DNA of 64,000 bases from the NCBI GenBank assembly GCA_036386835.1, contig DASVUX010000011.1, positions 434,001 to 498,000 on the forward strand, written 5' to 3'. This DNA is from 2-12-FULL-35-15 sp036386835 (GTDB taxonomy: Bacteria; Bacteroidota; Bacteroidia; 2-12-FULL-35-15). Positions 52,918 through 62,500 of this stretch are shown here, piece by piece (the stretch's first letter is position 1; each line of letters starts with the position of its first letter). The position numbers and the translations under genes were made by a program. The notes beneath the pieces are model-generated. The model searched no databases, was not told the DNA's origin, and was given only the letters and a program-made list of their open reading frames with translations.

Positions 52918-53436
52918 ATGATCGCCTTATATATCCTGGTCGGACTCGCCATCCTGATATTAATTATTTCCCTTGCTATCCCCACTGAATTTAAACTGGA
53001 AAGGGATGTTGTCATCAACAAGCCAAAAGCAGAGGTCTTTTCTTATGTGAAGTCCCTGAAGAACCAGGATAACTGGAGCGTCTGGAACATGAAGGACCCG
53101 AACATGAAAAGGGAGTTTACAGGAACAGATGGAACGCAAGGTTTTATTTCCCGGTGGGAAGGAAATAAGGATGTAGGCATAGGCGAACAGGAAATTAAAA
53201 AGATAGTTGAAGGCGAAAGAGTGGATATGCAGCTCCGCTTTGAAAAGCCATTCAAAATGACCAATGATGCATTTATCACAACGATAGCGGAAAGCCATGA
53301 TCAGACAAGAGTAAGATGGGGATTCAGCGGAACGAGCCCGCGCCCGATGAATATTTTCAGCGTCATGATGAAAGGCGCCCTGACCAAAGACTTCGACCAG
53401 GGACTATCAAATCTTAAAAGGATCCTTGAGAAATAA
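52918..53436 (+). CDS. SRPBCC-family protein with N-terminal membrane anchor
   Basis: The 172 residues start with a single hydrophobic segment (LYILVGLAILILIISLAIP). A START/Bet-v1-like domain follows (FKLERDVVINKPKAEVFSYVKS, MQLRFEKPF, TRVRWGFSGTSP), typical of polyketide-cyclase-like SRPBCC proteins that bind lipids or other hydrophobic ligands. The ligand is unknown. It stands alone, divergent from the lipoprotein directon. Confidence 0.8.
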   Translation: MIALYILVGLAILILIISLAIPTEFKLERDVVINKPKAEVFSYVKSLKNQDNWSVWNMKDPNMKREFTGTDGTQGFISRWEGNKDVGIGEQEIKKIVEGERVDMQLRFEKPFKMTNDAFITTIAESHDQTRVRWGFSGTSPRPMNIFSVMMKGALTKDFDQGLSNLKRILEK

Positions 53437-53532
53437 ATCACCTCATTTGGCAAATTAATATACTTTTCCGGCCTGCTCAAACCGTGTGATAGTTATTTCA
53501 CGCAGCATTGGGAAAAGTGGATAGCAATACCT

Positions 53533-53562
53533 TTGAAAAGGGGACGCTTTTTCGTATTTTTG
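53533..53562 (+). promoter_or_regulatory. Promoter of kbl (TTG-N19-TATTTTTG)
   Basis: TTG at 53533-53535 and TATTTTTG at 53555-53562 are separated by exactly 19 bases, the best match to the Bacteroidota consensus in the window. It ends 41 bases before the ATG at 53604. Confidence 0.8.
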
Positions 53563-53603
53563 CATATATCTAAATCCTAATGTAAAATATTCATATCCAT
53601 AAT

Positions 53604-54797
53604 ATGTACGGAAAATTCAAAGATCACCTTCAAACGGAATTAAACAATATAGATGAAGCAGGACTGTTCAAGCGTGAGCGGATCATTACCTCTGAACAGG
53701 GCGCGGTTGTAAAAGTTAACGGCAAAGATGTCATCATTTTTTGTGCGAATAATTACCTCGGGCTTTCATCACATCCTAAAGTAATCGAAGCAGCTCATAA
53801 AACACTTGACCGACATGGTTATGGAATGAGCAGCGTCCGTTTCATCTGCGGAACGCAGGACCTGCATAAAGAGCTCGAAGAAAAGATCTCGAAGTTTGTT
53901 GGCCAGGAAGACACCATTCTGTATGCCGCCTGCTTTGATGCCAATGGAGGGGTATTCGAGCCACTGCTTGGTGAGGAGGATGCGATCATTTCGGACGAAC
54001 TTAATCATGCTTCTATTATTGATGGAGTTCGCTTATGCAAGGCACAGCGTTACCGTTATAAGAACTGTAACATGGAAGACCTGGAAGAGCAATTAAAAGT
54101 TGCCCAAAAACAGCGTTTCCGGCTGATCGTTACAGATGGTGTATTTTCAATGGATGGTTTTGTTGCCCCGCTTGATAAGATTTGTGATCTTGCCGATAAA
54201 TATAATGCAATGGTTATGGTGGATGAAAGCCATGCTTCGGGCTTCATTGGAAAAACCGGCCGCGGGACGATAGAATTGAAAAATGTAATGGACCGTGTGG
54301 ACATAGTGACAGGGACATTGGGTAAAGCATTAGGAGGAGCAATGGGAGGTTTCACATCAGGCAGGAAAGAAATCATTGAGCTTTTGCGTCAGCGTTCACG
54401 TCCGTATCTTTTCAGTAACTCACTTGCCCCGCATATCGTGGGTGCATCAATTGCAGTGCTGGACATGCTGAGTGAAGCCACTACACTAAGAGATAAGCTT
54501 GAATGGAATGTGAATTATTTCAAGCAGGGAATTAAAAAGGCGGGATTGGAAATAAAGGACGGTGATTCTGCTATTGTGCCGGTCATGCTCTATGATGCCA
54601 AGCTTGCTCAGGAGTTCGCTTCCAGATTATTAAATGAAGGGATTTACGTGATCGGTTTCTTTTATCCTGTTGTTCCGAAAGGCCAGGCAAGGATCCGTGT
54701 CCAGCTTTCTGCAGCACATGAAAAAGAGCATCTGGATAAGGCGCTTGCCGCTTTTGAAAAAATAGGGAAAGAGCTTGGAGTGATCAAATACGCTTAA
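53604..54797 (+). CDS. kbl: Glycine C-acetyltransferase (2-amino-3-ketobutyrate CoA ligase)
   Basis: Kbl cleaves 2-amino-3-ketobutyrate with CoA into glycine and acetyl-CoA in threonine breakdown. The 397-residue PLP enzyme has the lysine K241 in GTLGKALGGAMGGFT. Family motifs include CANNYLGLSSHPKV, SVRFICGTQD and VDESHASGFIG. The E. coli enzyme has its PLP lysine at 244, a good length match. No threonine dehydrogenase gene is next to it. It has its own promoter and terminator. Confidence 0.92.
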   Translation: MYGKFKDHLQTELNNIDEAGLFKRERIITSEQGAVVKVNGKDVIIFCANNYLGLSSHPKVIEAAHKTLDRHGYGMSSVRFICGTQDLHKELEEKISKFVGQEDTILYAACFDANGGVFEPLLGEEDAIISDELNHASIIDGVRLCKAQRYRYKNCNMEDLEEQLKVAQKQRFRLIVTDGVFSMDGFVAPLDKICDLADKYNAMVMVDESHASGFIGKTGRGTIELKNVMDRVDIVTGTLGKALGGAMGGFTSGRKEIIELLRQRSRPYLFSNSLAPHIVGASIAVLDMLSEATTLRDKLEWNVNYFKQGIKKAGLEIKDGDSAIVPVMLYDAKLAQEFASRLLNEGIYVIGFFYPVVPKGQARIRVQLSAAHEKEHLDKALAAFEKIGKELGVIKYA

Positions 54798-54815
54798 GAA
54801 TAAATAGTTTAACAA

Positions 54816-54846
54816 GAAAAACCACGGTTATACCGTGGTTTTTTTC
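54816..54846 (+). terminator. Intrinsic terminator of kbl
   Basis: A 12-bp stem (54817-54828 with 54832-54843) has a short loop, an A-run on its 5' side and seven T at 54839-54845 on its 3' side. It lies 19 bases after the stop. Confidence 0.88.
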
Positions 54847-54899
54847 TTTTATGAACTGTATCTTTTCCTGCCCCGTTCGTTATACAGGAAATTTTCCAA

Positions 54900-55946
54900 A
54901 TGAAAGCTATGGTTTTAACCGGTATTGTAATAATGGTCATTTCAGCTTCTATTCTGAATGCTCAACATGAAATACCTGCTAATTCAAATACCTGGTATTC
55001 TATCGTTCACTACGAGAATAAAGAGAAGGAGAACAATAAAAAATGCGGTATTAAAGAAAGGACCATTGAAAGCACTTCAAGGACATTAAATGGAAGAAAA
55101 TATTCTTATGATACAGAGGGAAGGCTTGTCAGCTACAAGTATGGCAGGGCAAAAGAAATAAGAGCTGGTTATGCCAGCGGTGAACAGAAAGAATTTGTTT
55201 CGTTCCACAAACAAGGTAAACTTATCGAGCTGGATTCATTTGTATGGAACGGTAAAAATTTAAATGCCTGCTATATCCTGGATAAAAACAGGAAAGTGTT
55301 TAAAAGGCAGCTTTATAAATACGATAGTACATTCGTAACGGAATATACATTTGAGAAGCAAAGCAGAGGGAAATATATGGAGCTGGAAAGGTATGTTTAT
55401 GAGTATTATCCGGATTACACATACAAAAAGATAACACGTTATAAAAAGGGTAAGCCCAAAAAACATATAATGTTTGATTGTAACCCCTTAGGTGAAGATC
55501 ACAAAATAAAAAAGGATTCAGCTTTTAACTGTATTAAGTACGATACAGACAGCCTGGGAAATAAGATCAAAGTCACGATCACCAACCTCAAAGGTGCTTC
55601 ATTGAAAAAGGTTGAATATTTCAACAATAATGATCAGAGGATTGCTGAGAAAACCTATGACCTGAAGAAAAATGGCGGACTGATGTGGGCTTACTTTTAT
55701 GATACAGGAGATCCCATTTATTATACAAAATTCATCTCATATAAAAGGGGAAGAGAGTTTTATAAGATTGAGAATAAATACGATAAAAACAGTAAATGCA
55801 CAGAATCTGTAAGATGGTCTAAGGGCCGGATCAGGCAGACGTATAAGAATTCATTCAACGAAAAAGGTTTATTGGCAAAGGCGGAAATGTACAATAGGAA
55901 GAATAGGAAAAAAAGCGAAGTAAGATATATTTACGAATATTATTAA
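54900..55946 (+). CDS. Secreted protein of unknown family, Lys/Tyr-rich with YD-like repeats
   Basis: The 348-residue protein has a signal peptide (VLTGIVIMVISASILNAQ). The mature part is rich in Lys, Tyr and Asn and repeats short beta-strand units such as KYSYDTEGRLVSYKY, YKYDSTFVTEYTF, IKYDTDSLGNKIKV and NSFNEKGLLAKAEMY. These are like degenerate RHS/YD repeats. There are no cysteines beyond a few and no T9SS tag, so it is probably periplasmic. Codon and base use look normal. Only two bases separate its stop from the convergent AstE-like gene. Confidence 0.6.
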   Translation: MKAMVLTGIVIMVISASILNAQHEIPANSNTWYSIVHYENKEKENNKKCGIKERTIESTSRTLNGRKYSYDTEGRLVSYKYGRAKEIRAGYASGEQKEFVSFHKQGKLIELDSFVWNGKNLNACYILDKNRKVFKRQLYKYDSTFVTEYTFEKQSRGKYMELERYVYEYYPDYTYKKITRYKKGKPKKHIMFDCNPLGEDHKIKKDSAFNCIKYDTDSLGNKIKVTITNLKGASLKKVEYFNNNDQRIAEKTYDLKKNGGLMWAYFYDTGDPIYYTKFISYKRGREFYKIENKYDKNSKCTESVRWSKGRIRQTYKNSFNEKGLLAKAEMYNRKNRKKSEVRYIYEYY

Positions 55947-55948
55947 AT

Positions 55949-56905
55949 CTATTCTTCTGTCCCGATATGCATCAAGGCATCACCCTGGTTGATCACTGGC
56001 TGGTTATTGATCCCAAGAATGTAACCGTCAAACGGAGCGACAAGCTTTTCTTCATAATCCCCATAGGGATCGCAGATCATTCCGATCAGTTCACCTTTCC
56101 GGACATGCGCACCGTTAGTTTTTGAAGTATGAAAAAGCCCCGATGATTTTGCGCGCACCCAGGATGTTTTATTAAGTACAACAGTCGGGTTGTTCGGGAT
56201 CTCTGTTTCCACCATATTGTAATGCTTCATCAGCCGGAGGCATCCATTCACGCCCTCATTGATAGATTGATAATCGAACCGGCAGGATTCACCGCCTTCA
56301 AACACAAGGATTGACTTTCCTTTTTTTGAAGCTTCCTTGCGCAATGTGTTATCACGGAACGGGGAGTTAACGATCAGGGGCGGGGAGAATTTTTTTCCCA
56401 GCTGAATATTTACATCGTTATTAAAAACACAGCGAAGCTGAGGGTAGTTGCTGATCTTGGCACCACCGGTATGAAAGTCGATCCCGAAGTCGATCTGCGG
56501 TATGATCTCATTCATCAGGTCGTAAGCGATCCTGCTTCCCAGTGAACCTGATTTGCTTCCCGGGAAGCACCTGTTAAGGTCACGGCCGTCAGGCAATTCA
56601 CGTGTACCGGATAAAAAGGAAATGATATTAATTACCGGGATTGCAATAATGCTCCCGCAGAGCGGATTTTTAATATCATGGCGCTTGATGAGTTTCCTAA
56701 CGATCTCAATGCCGTTGATCTCATCACCATGCATCCCCGCCAGTATTAAAAGTGTAGGCCCGGGATTTTCAGAACGGAAGACATATACCGGAATTTCAAT
56801 AATGGTTTTGGTAGGAAGCTGATACCAGTTCAGGCTAACCTGAGCATTATTACCGGGCTTGATGTCCATCCCGTTGATATGAATGTTTTTGTTCGTGTAG
56901 TTCAT
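55949..56905 (-). CDS. Succinylglutamate desuccinylase/aspartoacylase-family (M14-like) zinc hydrolase
   Basis: This 318-residue metallohydrolase has zinc ligands H59 and E62 (GMHGDEINGIE) and H145 (DFHTGG). The substrate-binding DGRDLNRCFPG and the general base E203 (FEGGE) are also visible. A C-terminal beta domain (GAHVRKGELIGMI to PFDGYILGINN) resembles a lipoyl-like fold, usual in this subgroup. It lies 69 bases after rimK. In this context it may release amino acids added by RimK rather than act on succinylglutamate. That is inference from gene order. Confidence 0.85.
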   Translation of the reverse strand: MNYTNKNIHINGMDIKPGNNAQVSLNWYQLPTKTIIEIPVYVFRSENPGPTLLILAGMHGDEINGIEIVRKLIKRHDIKNPLCGSIIAIPVINIISFLSGTRELPDGRDLNRCFPGSKSGSLGSRIAYDLMNEIIPQIDFGIDFHTGGAKISNYPQLRCVFNNDVNIQLGKKFSPPLIVNSPFRDNTLRKEASKKGKSILVFEGGESCRFDYQSINEGVNGCLRLMKHYNMVETEIPNNPTVVLNKTSWVRAKSSGLFHTSKTNGAHVRKGELIGMICDPYGDYEEKLVAPFDGYILGINNQPVINQGDALMHIGTEE

Positions 56906-56974
56906 TTAATTTCGTTTATTCTTCCCGCCTCCAGGCTCCGCTTCATTGACAAACGCGCAATAGAAAAACGGTTT

Positions 56975-57862
56975 TTATGCGTCATGGTTGAACTCATTCC
57001 GCTCAACATACTCAATGATCTTTCCTGCAATATCAACACCTGTAGCGCCTTCTATACCTTCAAGCCCAGGTGACGAATTTACTTCCATTACCAAAGGGCC
57101 ACGTGATGATTGTAGCATATCAACACCTGCAATTGCAAGTCCGAGCTTTTTTGCAGCCTTAATAGCTGTTTCGCGTTCCTCTTTTGTTAATTCAATAACA
57201 TTGGCGCTTCCGCCACGGTGTAAATTACTTCTGAATTCTCCTGGTAAACCCTGGCGCTTCATGGCACCAACAATTTTACCGTCAACAATAAATGCACGGA
57301 TATCCGCACCCCCGGCTTCCTTGATAAATTCCTGCACAAGAATATTTGCTTTAAGCGCAAGGAAAGATTCGATAACTGATTTGGCGGATTTATGCGTTTC
57401 CGCAAGAATCACCCCGATCCCCTGTGTTCCTTCCAGGAGCTTGATCACCACCGGTGCACCGCCAACCTGCTCCAATACATTATCAATATTTTTAGGTGCA
57501 GATGCAAAGGCGGTTTTCGGCATGCCGATTCCTGCCTTGGCAAGCAGCTGCAAGCTTCTGAGCTTGTCCCTGGAGCGGACAAGGGCCTGCGATTCCACCG
57601 AAGAAAAAACTTTCATCTGTTCGAACTGGCGTACAACCGCAGCACCATAAAAAGTAACAGAAGTTCCGATCCGCGGGATGATCGCATCGATCCCGGTAAC
57701 TTCCTTGCCCCCGTAAAATATATGCGGATTGCCTTTTTCAATTACAAGCACACACTTTAAATGATCGAGTACTACAACTTCGTGTCCCCGTTGTTCCGCG
57801 GCTTCAACTAATCTGCGTGTGGAGTATAAACGCGGGCCGCGGGAAAGAATAGCTATTTTCAT
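56975..57862 (-). CDS. rimK: RimK-type ATP-grasp ligase (ribosomal S6 glutamylation family)
   Basis: RimK adds glutamate residues to the C-terminus of ribosomal protein S6 in E. coli; related enzymes make other glutamyl peptides. The 295-residue protein shows an N-terminal domain (MKIAILSRGPRLYST). The ATP-grasp core has VIKLLEGTQGIGV (ATP-binding Lys), ILVQEFI and GVDMLQSSRGPLVMEVNSSPGLEGIE, the Mg-binding Glu/Asn motif. It lies 15 bases after the retropepsin-like gene and before the AstE-like hydrolase. Confidence 0.92.
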   Translation of the reverse strand: MKIAILSRGPRLYSTRRLVEAAEQRGHEVVVLDHLKCVLVIEKGNPHIFYGGKEVTGIDAIIPRIGTSVTFYGAAVVRQFEQMKVFSSVESQALVRSRDKLRSLQLLAKAGIGMPKTAFASAPKNIDNVLEQVGGAPVVIKLLEGTQGIGVILAETHKSAKSVIESFLALKANILVQEFIKEAGGADIRAFIVDGKIVGAMKRQGLPGEFRSNLHRGGSANVIELTKEERETAIKAAKKLGLAIAGVDMLQSSRGPLVMEVNSSPGLEGIEGATGVDIAGKIIEYVERNEFNHDA

Positions 57863-57877
57863 AAATAAGATCGGATA

Positions 57878-58321
57878 TCAGGGTTTGAGTTTTTTTCTTC
57901 TGGAAGGAGGAATATTATTTAGCAAGGCAACATCAACAACATAACGGTTCTTTAATAGTTTTCTCCCGAGCAGGACAGGATAACGCATGTTACCCCTGTC
58001 TGTCAACGAAATTACTGATTTAATCCGTTTTGTGCCGATTTTAATAACTGTTTTTATTATGTAACGTTTTTCAACTTCCCCGAAAGAATTTTTTATTTCT
58101 TTTTGAGTGTACTCGTTAAATTTTTGTTCCTGCCGGTTATAATCAGGATGTGACGGATCGAGAAGCTTGAAGCAAAGGACCCCGTCTGCCTCCTTGATAT
58201 CATGGCAATGCAAAGCGGTAGTGTAGGCGCCTGTGTCGACTTTGGCAGTAATCTCATACAGGCCCAGCTCAGGGAATGCGATCACCTCCCTGCGGCCGAT
58301 CAGTTGTTTCTCTTTAGGCAT
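57878..58321 (-). CDS. Retropepsin-like protease of the ATP-dependent zinc protease/RimB family
   Basis: This 147-residue protein carries the aspartic-protease motif D29-T30-G31-A32 in AKVDTGAYTTALH and a C-terminal segment RYPVLLGRKLLKNRYVVDV, both standard for the family. Despite the old family name, a retropepsin fold is likely. Homologues lie beside rimK in many bacteria and are implicated in processing glutamate tails. The ATG at 58321 (MPKEKQLIGRRE) is preferred over one at 58357. It is the first gene of the RimB-RimK-AstE-like unit. Confidence 0.85.
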   Translation of the reverse strand: MPKEKQLIGRREVIAFPELGLYEITAKVDTGAYTTALHCHDIKEADGVLCFKLLDPSHPDYNRQEQKFNEYTQKEIKNSFGEVEKRYIIKTVIKIGTKRIKSVISLTDRGNMRYPVLLGRKLLKNRYVVDVALLNNIPPSRRKKLKP

Positions 58322-58386
58322 ATTGTTATCAGATTCTTTAACCGAATACCACTGCAATATAAAAATTATTAATCAAAGATTAGTAC

Positions 58387-58394
58387 TAATTTTG
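58387..58394 (+). promoter_or_regulatory. -7 promoter box (TAATTTTG) before the DAO-type oxidase
   Basis: It matches TAnnTTTG and ends one base before an ATG at 58396, so that ATG could hardly be transcribed. The ATG at 58402 is favoured, giving a nearly leaderless mRNA. Confidence 0.45.
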
Positions 58395-58401
58395 AATGCA
58401 G

Positions 58402-59466
58402 ATGGCAGGTAAATATGATTATATAATAGTGGGACAAGGCATTGCCGGAACGGTACTGTCTTATATGCTTCTTAAGCGCGGAATGAAAGTACTGGTTGTT
58501 GATGATCCCTCCCTTTCGAGTGCCTCGAAAATAGCAGCAGGCTTATATAACCCCGTTGTTTTTAAACGGCTTGTCAAAAGCTGGATGGCTGATGAGCTGA
58601 TCCCGTTCATGGATGAGTTTTATACTTCCTGTGAACGGGAATTAAAGAAAAAATTCTATCACAAAAAGCAGATCATCAAGCTTTTTGCTGAACCGGCTGA
58701 AAAAGAATTCTGGCTGAAAAAATCGGGTGATGAAGTAGGAAAGTATTTAAGTAAAACAGGAAATGATCATTCTTTGGATGCTATCGTTCATGCTCCTTTT
58801 GGATTCGCGGAAGTTATCCGGGCAGGTAACCTGGACACAGCCTCTTTTCTTCTTTCCTTCCGGGAATACTTTCGTGAGCAGGATGCATTGATGGAAGAAA
58901 AGTTTGAGTACGGGGCTTTGGAACTTTTGCCTGGGAGCGTTGCTTATAAAGAGAATACTGCCGGAAAGATCATATTTTGTGAAGGATACAAAGTGATTGA
59001 AAATCCATTTTTTAAAGAGCTTTCCTTTAAGCTGACCAAAGGTGAGATCCTCACAATTAAACTGGAAGACGGAAAAATAATCCCGGAAAATAAGGTAATT
59101 AATAAAGGCGTATTTATTCTTCCTTTGAGCAATGGAATATATAAAGTCGGATCTACCTATGAATGGAATGACCTTGGTGAAGCGCCTACGGAGAAAGGGA
59201 AAGAGGAATTACTTGAGAAATTATCCAGGGTGCTGAAAGTTAAATTTGAAGTAATAGGCCACCAGGCGGGGATCAGGCCGACTGTGAGTGACCGCAGGCC
59301 CATTCTTGGATTGCATCCCGTTCACCCCGGGCTTGGAATATTTAATGGCATGGGAACGAAAGGGATTATGCTTGCACCCTATTTTGCCGACCACCTTATC
59401 CGTCATCTTGAGGAAGGCCAGGTACTGGATAAAGAGGTTGATCTTGAAAGATTTAACAAGTCTTGA
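58402..59466 (+). CDS. FAD-dependent oxidoreductase, D-amino-acid/glycine oxidase (DAO) family
   Basis: This 354-residue flavoprotein has the FAD-binding motif YIIVGQGIAGTVLSYMLLKRG at the N-terminus (motif residues 8-16). VDDPSLSSASKIAAGLYNPVV follows. GIRPTVSDRRPILG and NGMGTKGIMLAPYFAD lie near the C-terminus, as in DAO-family oxidases. The substrate is not readable. It is divergent from the RimB-RimK unit. ATG 58396 would add two residues. It is followed after 86 bases by a T9SS gene, without a terminator. Confidence 0.8.
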   Translation: MAGKYDYIIVGQGIAGTVLSYMLLKRGMKVLVVDDPSLSSASKIAAGLYNPVVFKRLVKSWMADELIPFMDEFYTSCERELKKKFYHKKQIIKLFAEPAEKEFWLKKSGDEVGKYLSKTGNDHSLDAIVHAPFGFAEVIRAGNLDTASFLLSFREYFREQDALMEEKFEYGALELLPGSVAYKENTAGKIIFCEGYKVIENPFFKELSFKLTKGEILTIKLEDGKIIPENKVINKGVFILPLSNGIYKVGSTYEWNDLGEAPTEKGKEELLEKLSRVLKVKFEVIGHQAGIRPTVSDRRPILGLHPVHPGLGIFNGMGTKGIMLAPYFADHLIRHLEEGQVLDKEVDLERFNKS

Positions 59467-59552
59467 AAGTCTCAGATAAATTTTTAAATTTACTATATCG
59501 TTTTGCTTAGAAGTCAACGCATTATGTATAATATTTTATAAAGATCAGTCCC

Positions 59553-62500
59553 ATGAGGTTTACTTTATCCTTCAAAAAAATTACAGCTTGCTTTTTATTT
59601 TTCCTGTCCTGCGCTTTAACAGCGCGTGCTTCTCATATAGCGGGAGCAGAGATTGGCTACCGGCATATCAGCGGTAACACGTATGAAGTGAGCCTGAACT
59701 TATATGTTGATTGCCTCGGCTTCGATCCAGGCGCAACTCAAACCATTAATCTGGAAAATACTTGTGGCGCCCCAATCACAATGAATGTAAATGTTTTGAA
59801 TCCGGGTGGTACTGAAGTTTCGCAGGTCTGTACAGCGCAGTTGGGTAGTACAGTCTGTAACGGAGGATCACTTCCGGGGATGTGGGTCTTTAAATATAGT
59901 GGTACTGTAACTTTGCCGGTTCCATGTAATTTATGGACGATGTCGTGGACAGTATGTTGTAGAAATAATGCTGTAACTAATCTTGTTAATGCCTCATCAT
60001 TTGGGATATATGTAGAATCCAAACTTAATACGGTGGTTGCCCCGAATAATATCTCACCCTCATTTTTGTCAGAAAGAATACCTTATGTATGCCAGGGACA
60101 GCTCGTGAATTACAGCTGTGCCGCATTTGAGCCGGATTCAGACTCTCTTCGGTATACTTTGGTAAGTGCTTTGGATAACGGGGCTGTTCCACTTTCTTAT
60201 TCCTCGGGATATTCTGCAGCTTCACCTATACCAGGGATTAGTATTGATCCTGCTTCCGGAATGCTTTCATTTACTCCAACGACTATTGGAAGTTTTGTAG
60301 TTGCTATTCGTGTAGATGAATATAACCAAAGCGGTATTTTGATAGGGAGTGTGATGCGTGATATACAATTCACTGTGATGAACTGCTCAAACAATTATCC
60401 ATCGCTTTCATCAGGAGATATCAGTAATTTCAGCGGTTCCGCCTTACAAACAGGAGCCCATTCAATTGAGATGTGTACCGGAACCAATTTCTCTTTTGAT
60501 ATAAATTATTCGGATCCGAATCCGGCAGATGTACTTTCTTATCAATCTAATATAGCTACTGTGCTGCCGGGTGCGATTGTTACAAGTACAGGCACAAATC
60601 CACTAACTTTACATGTAAGTTGGACTGCGAATACATCATTCTCAGGAACGAGATATTTTACAACTGATGTTAATGACGGTTCTTGTCCGATTCCCGGGAT
60701 ACAATCTTATGGTTATGCCATCACAGTTCTTGCGGGGACCAGCGCAGGCAGCGATATTACGATTTGTGGGAATCAGGCAGCAAATCTGAATGCAATAGGT
60801 GGGACTTCTTTTACGTGGGCAGTGCTTAGCGGACCAGCGATAGTGGTAGGGACCAATTTTTCATGTAACCCTTGTGCCAATCCGGTGGCTAGTCCGGCTG
60901 CTACAACTGTTTATGAGGTGACGGGTAACTTATCTGGTTCATGCATGGACAAAGACACAATAACAGTAAGTGTTGTCCCTGATTTTACTTTCAGCACTAC
61001 ACAAAGTGCCATCAGTATGTGCCTGGAACAAAGTGTGCAGTTTTCAGTGACAGGTCTTACGGGTGCATATTCATACAGCTGGATGCCGGTCTCTGATCTG
61101 AATAATAATTCAATAGCTAATCCTGTCGCTACATTGGATTCAGCAGGGATGCATATTTTTTATGTAAATGTGACAAATCCCGCCGGATGTTCTAAAAGCG
61201 ATACCGTATCAGTGACGGTTCAATCTGTTGAGCGAACTTCCGCTAATGGTGATACCATACTATGTGTCGGACAAAGCGCTGCGTTATCTGCTACGGGAGG
61301 AAGTTCATTCGTTTGGTCAGTATTAAGCGGTCCGCCAATGAATATTGGAAGTAATTTTTCATGTGATACTTGTGCTAATGTTATATCAACGCCTTCAGCT
61401 ACCACCACTTATCAGGTAACAAGTAATTTAGGAGGCTCTTGTGTGAGTATGGATACAGTTACAGTTTTGGTTGTTCCATCGTTTACATTTAATGCATCTT
61501 CAGCGCCCGCCTGTGCAGGTGCTCCCACACAATTGAATGTGTCGTCATTATCTCCGGGGCCTGGTTACACTTACAGCTGGTCTCCTGCCACATTTCTTAA
61601 TGATAATACCTTGCCTGATCCCGTGGCTACAATACCTGTATCCGGGACTTATAATTATACAGCTACTGTAACAAGTCAGGCGGGCTGTAGTGTTACTGAT
61701 ATGGTCCAGTTGGTTGTGGGACTGACTCCAGCAATCCCTAACGTTGTTGCTTCAGATGAAAGTGTATGTTCAGGCAGCAGTATTCAGCTAAGCGCAATTG
61801 CAGGTCAAGCAACTCCTGTTACTTGCGGACTAAGTAATGTGGGTTGTGCTGCTTCTGCAGCATCACTTGTAGGTACAGGTTCTTTTTCTAATACCAACAC
61901 AACTTATCCCGCCCCCTATGGTAACTGGTACTCTTCTGTTAAACAGCAATATTTATATACTGCTACAGAATTGTTAGCTGCAGGAGTTACGGCAGGAAAA
62001 TTCGATCAGATTGACTTTAATGTCGCCTCAATAAGTGGAATTTCTGTTTATAATAATTTTTCAATTGGCATTACCTGTACCAACCTTACAAGCTTTGATT
62101 CAAGTGCCACCAATTTTGAAGCGGGCATCTTAACGGTGTTTCCTTCACAGTCATTTACAATTGCGCCAGGCTGGAATCACCATCCTTTTACAAACGCATT
62201 TGACTGGGATGGAAATTCTAATATCATCGTGGAAGTTTGCATGAATCAATTAAATCCTGGAAGTAACTACACTAACAACAGTGTATCACCGAACGATAAT
62301 ACGTCATATATATCATGTATCTATTCTTTAAGCGATGCTGAAGATCAGTGCCCATCTGCAACTCCATTTATTCAAGCCGCTATGGCTCGTCCGCAGATAA
62401 GATTTCATCATTGTGTAATGACCAATGATACATCCTCTTATATATATTCCTGGTCACCATCTGCCGGAATATCCTCACCTAACTCACAAGTGACAAGTGC

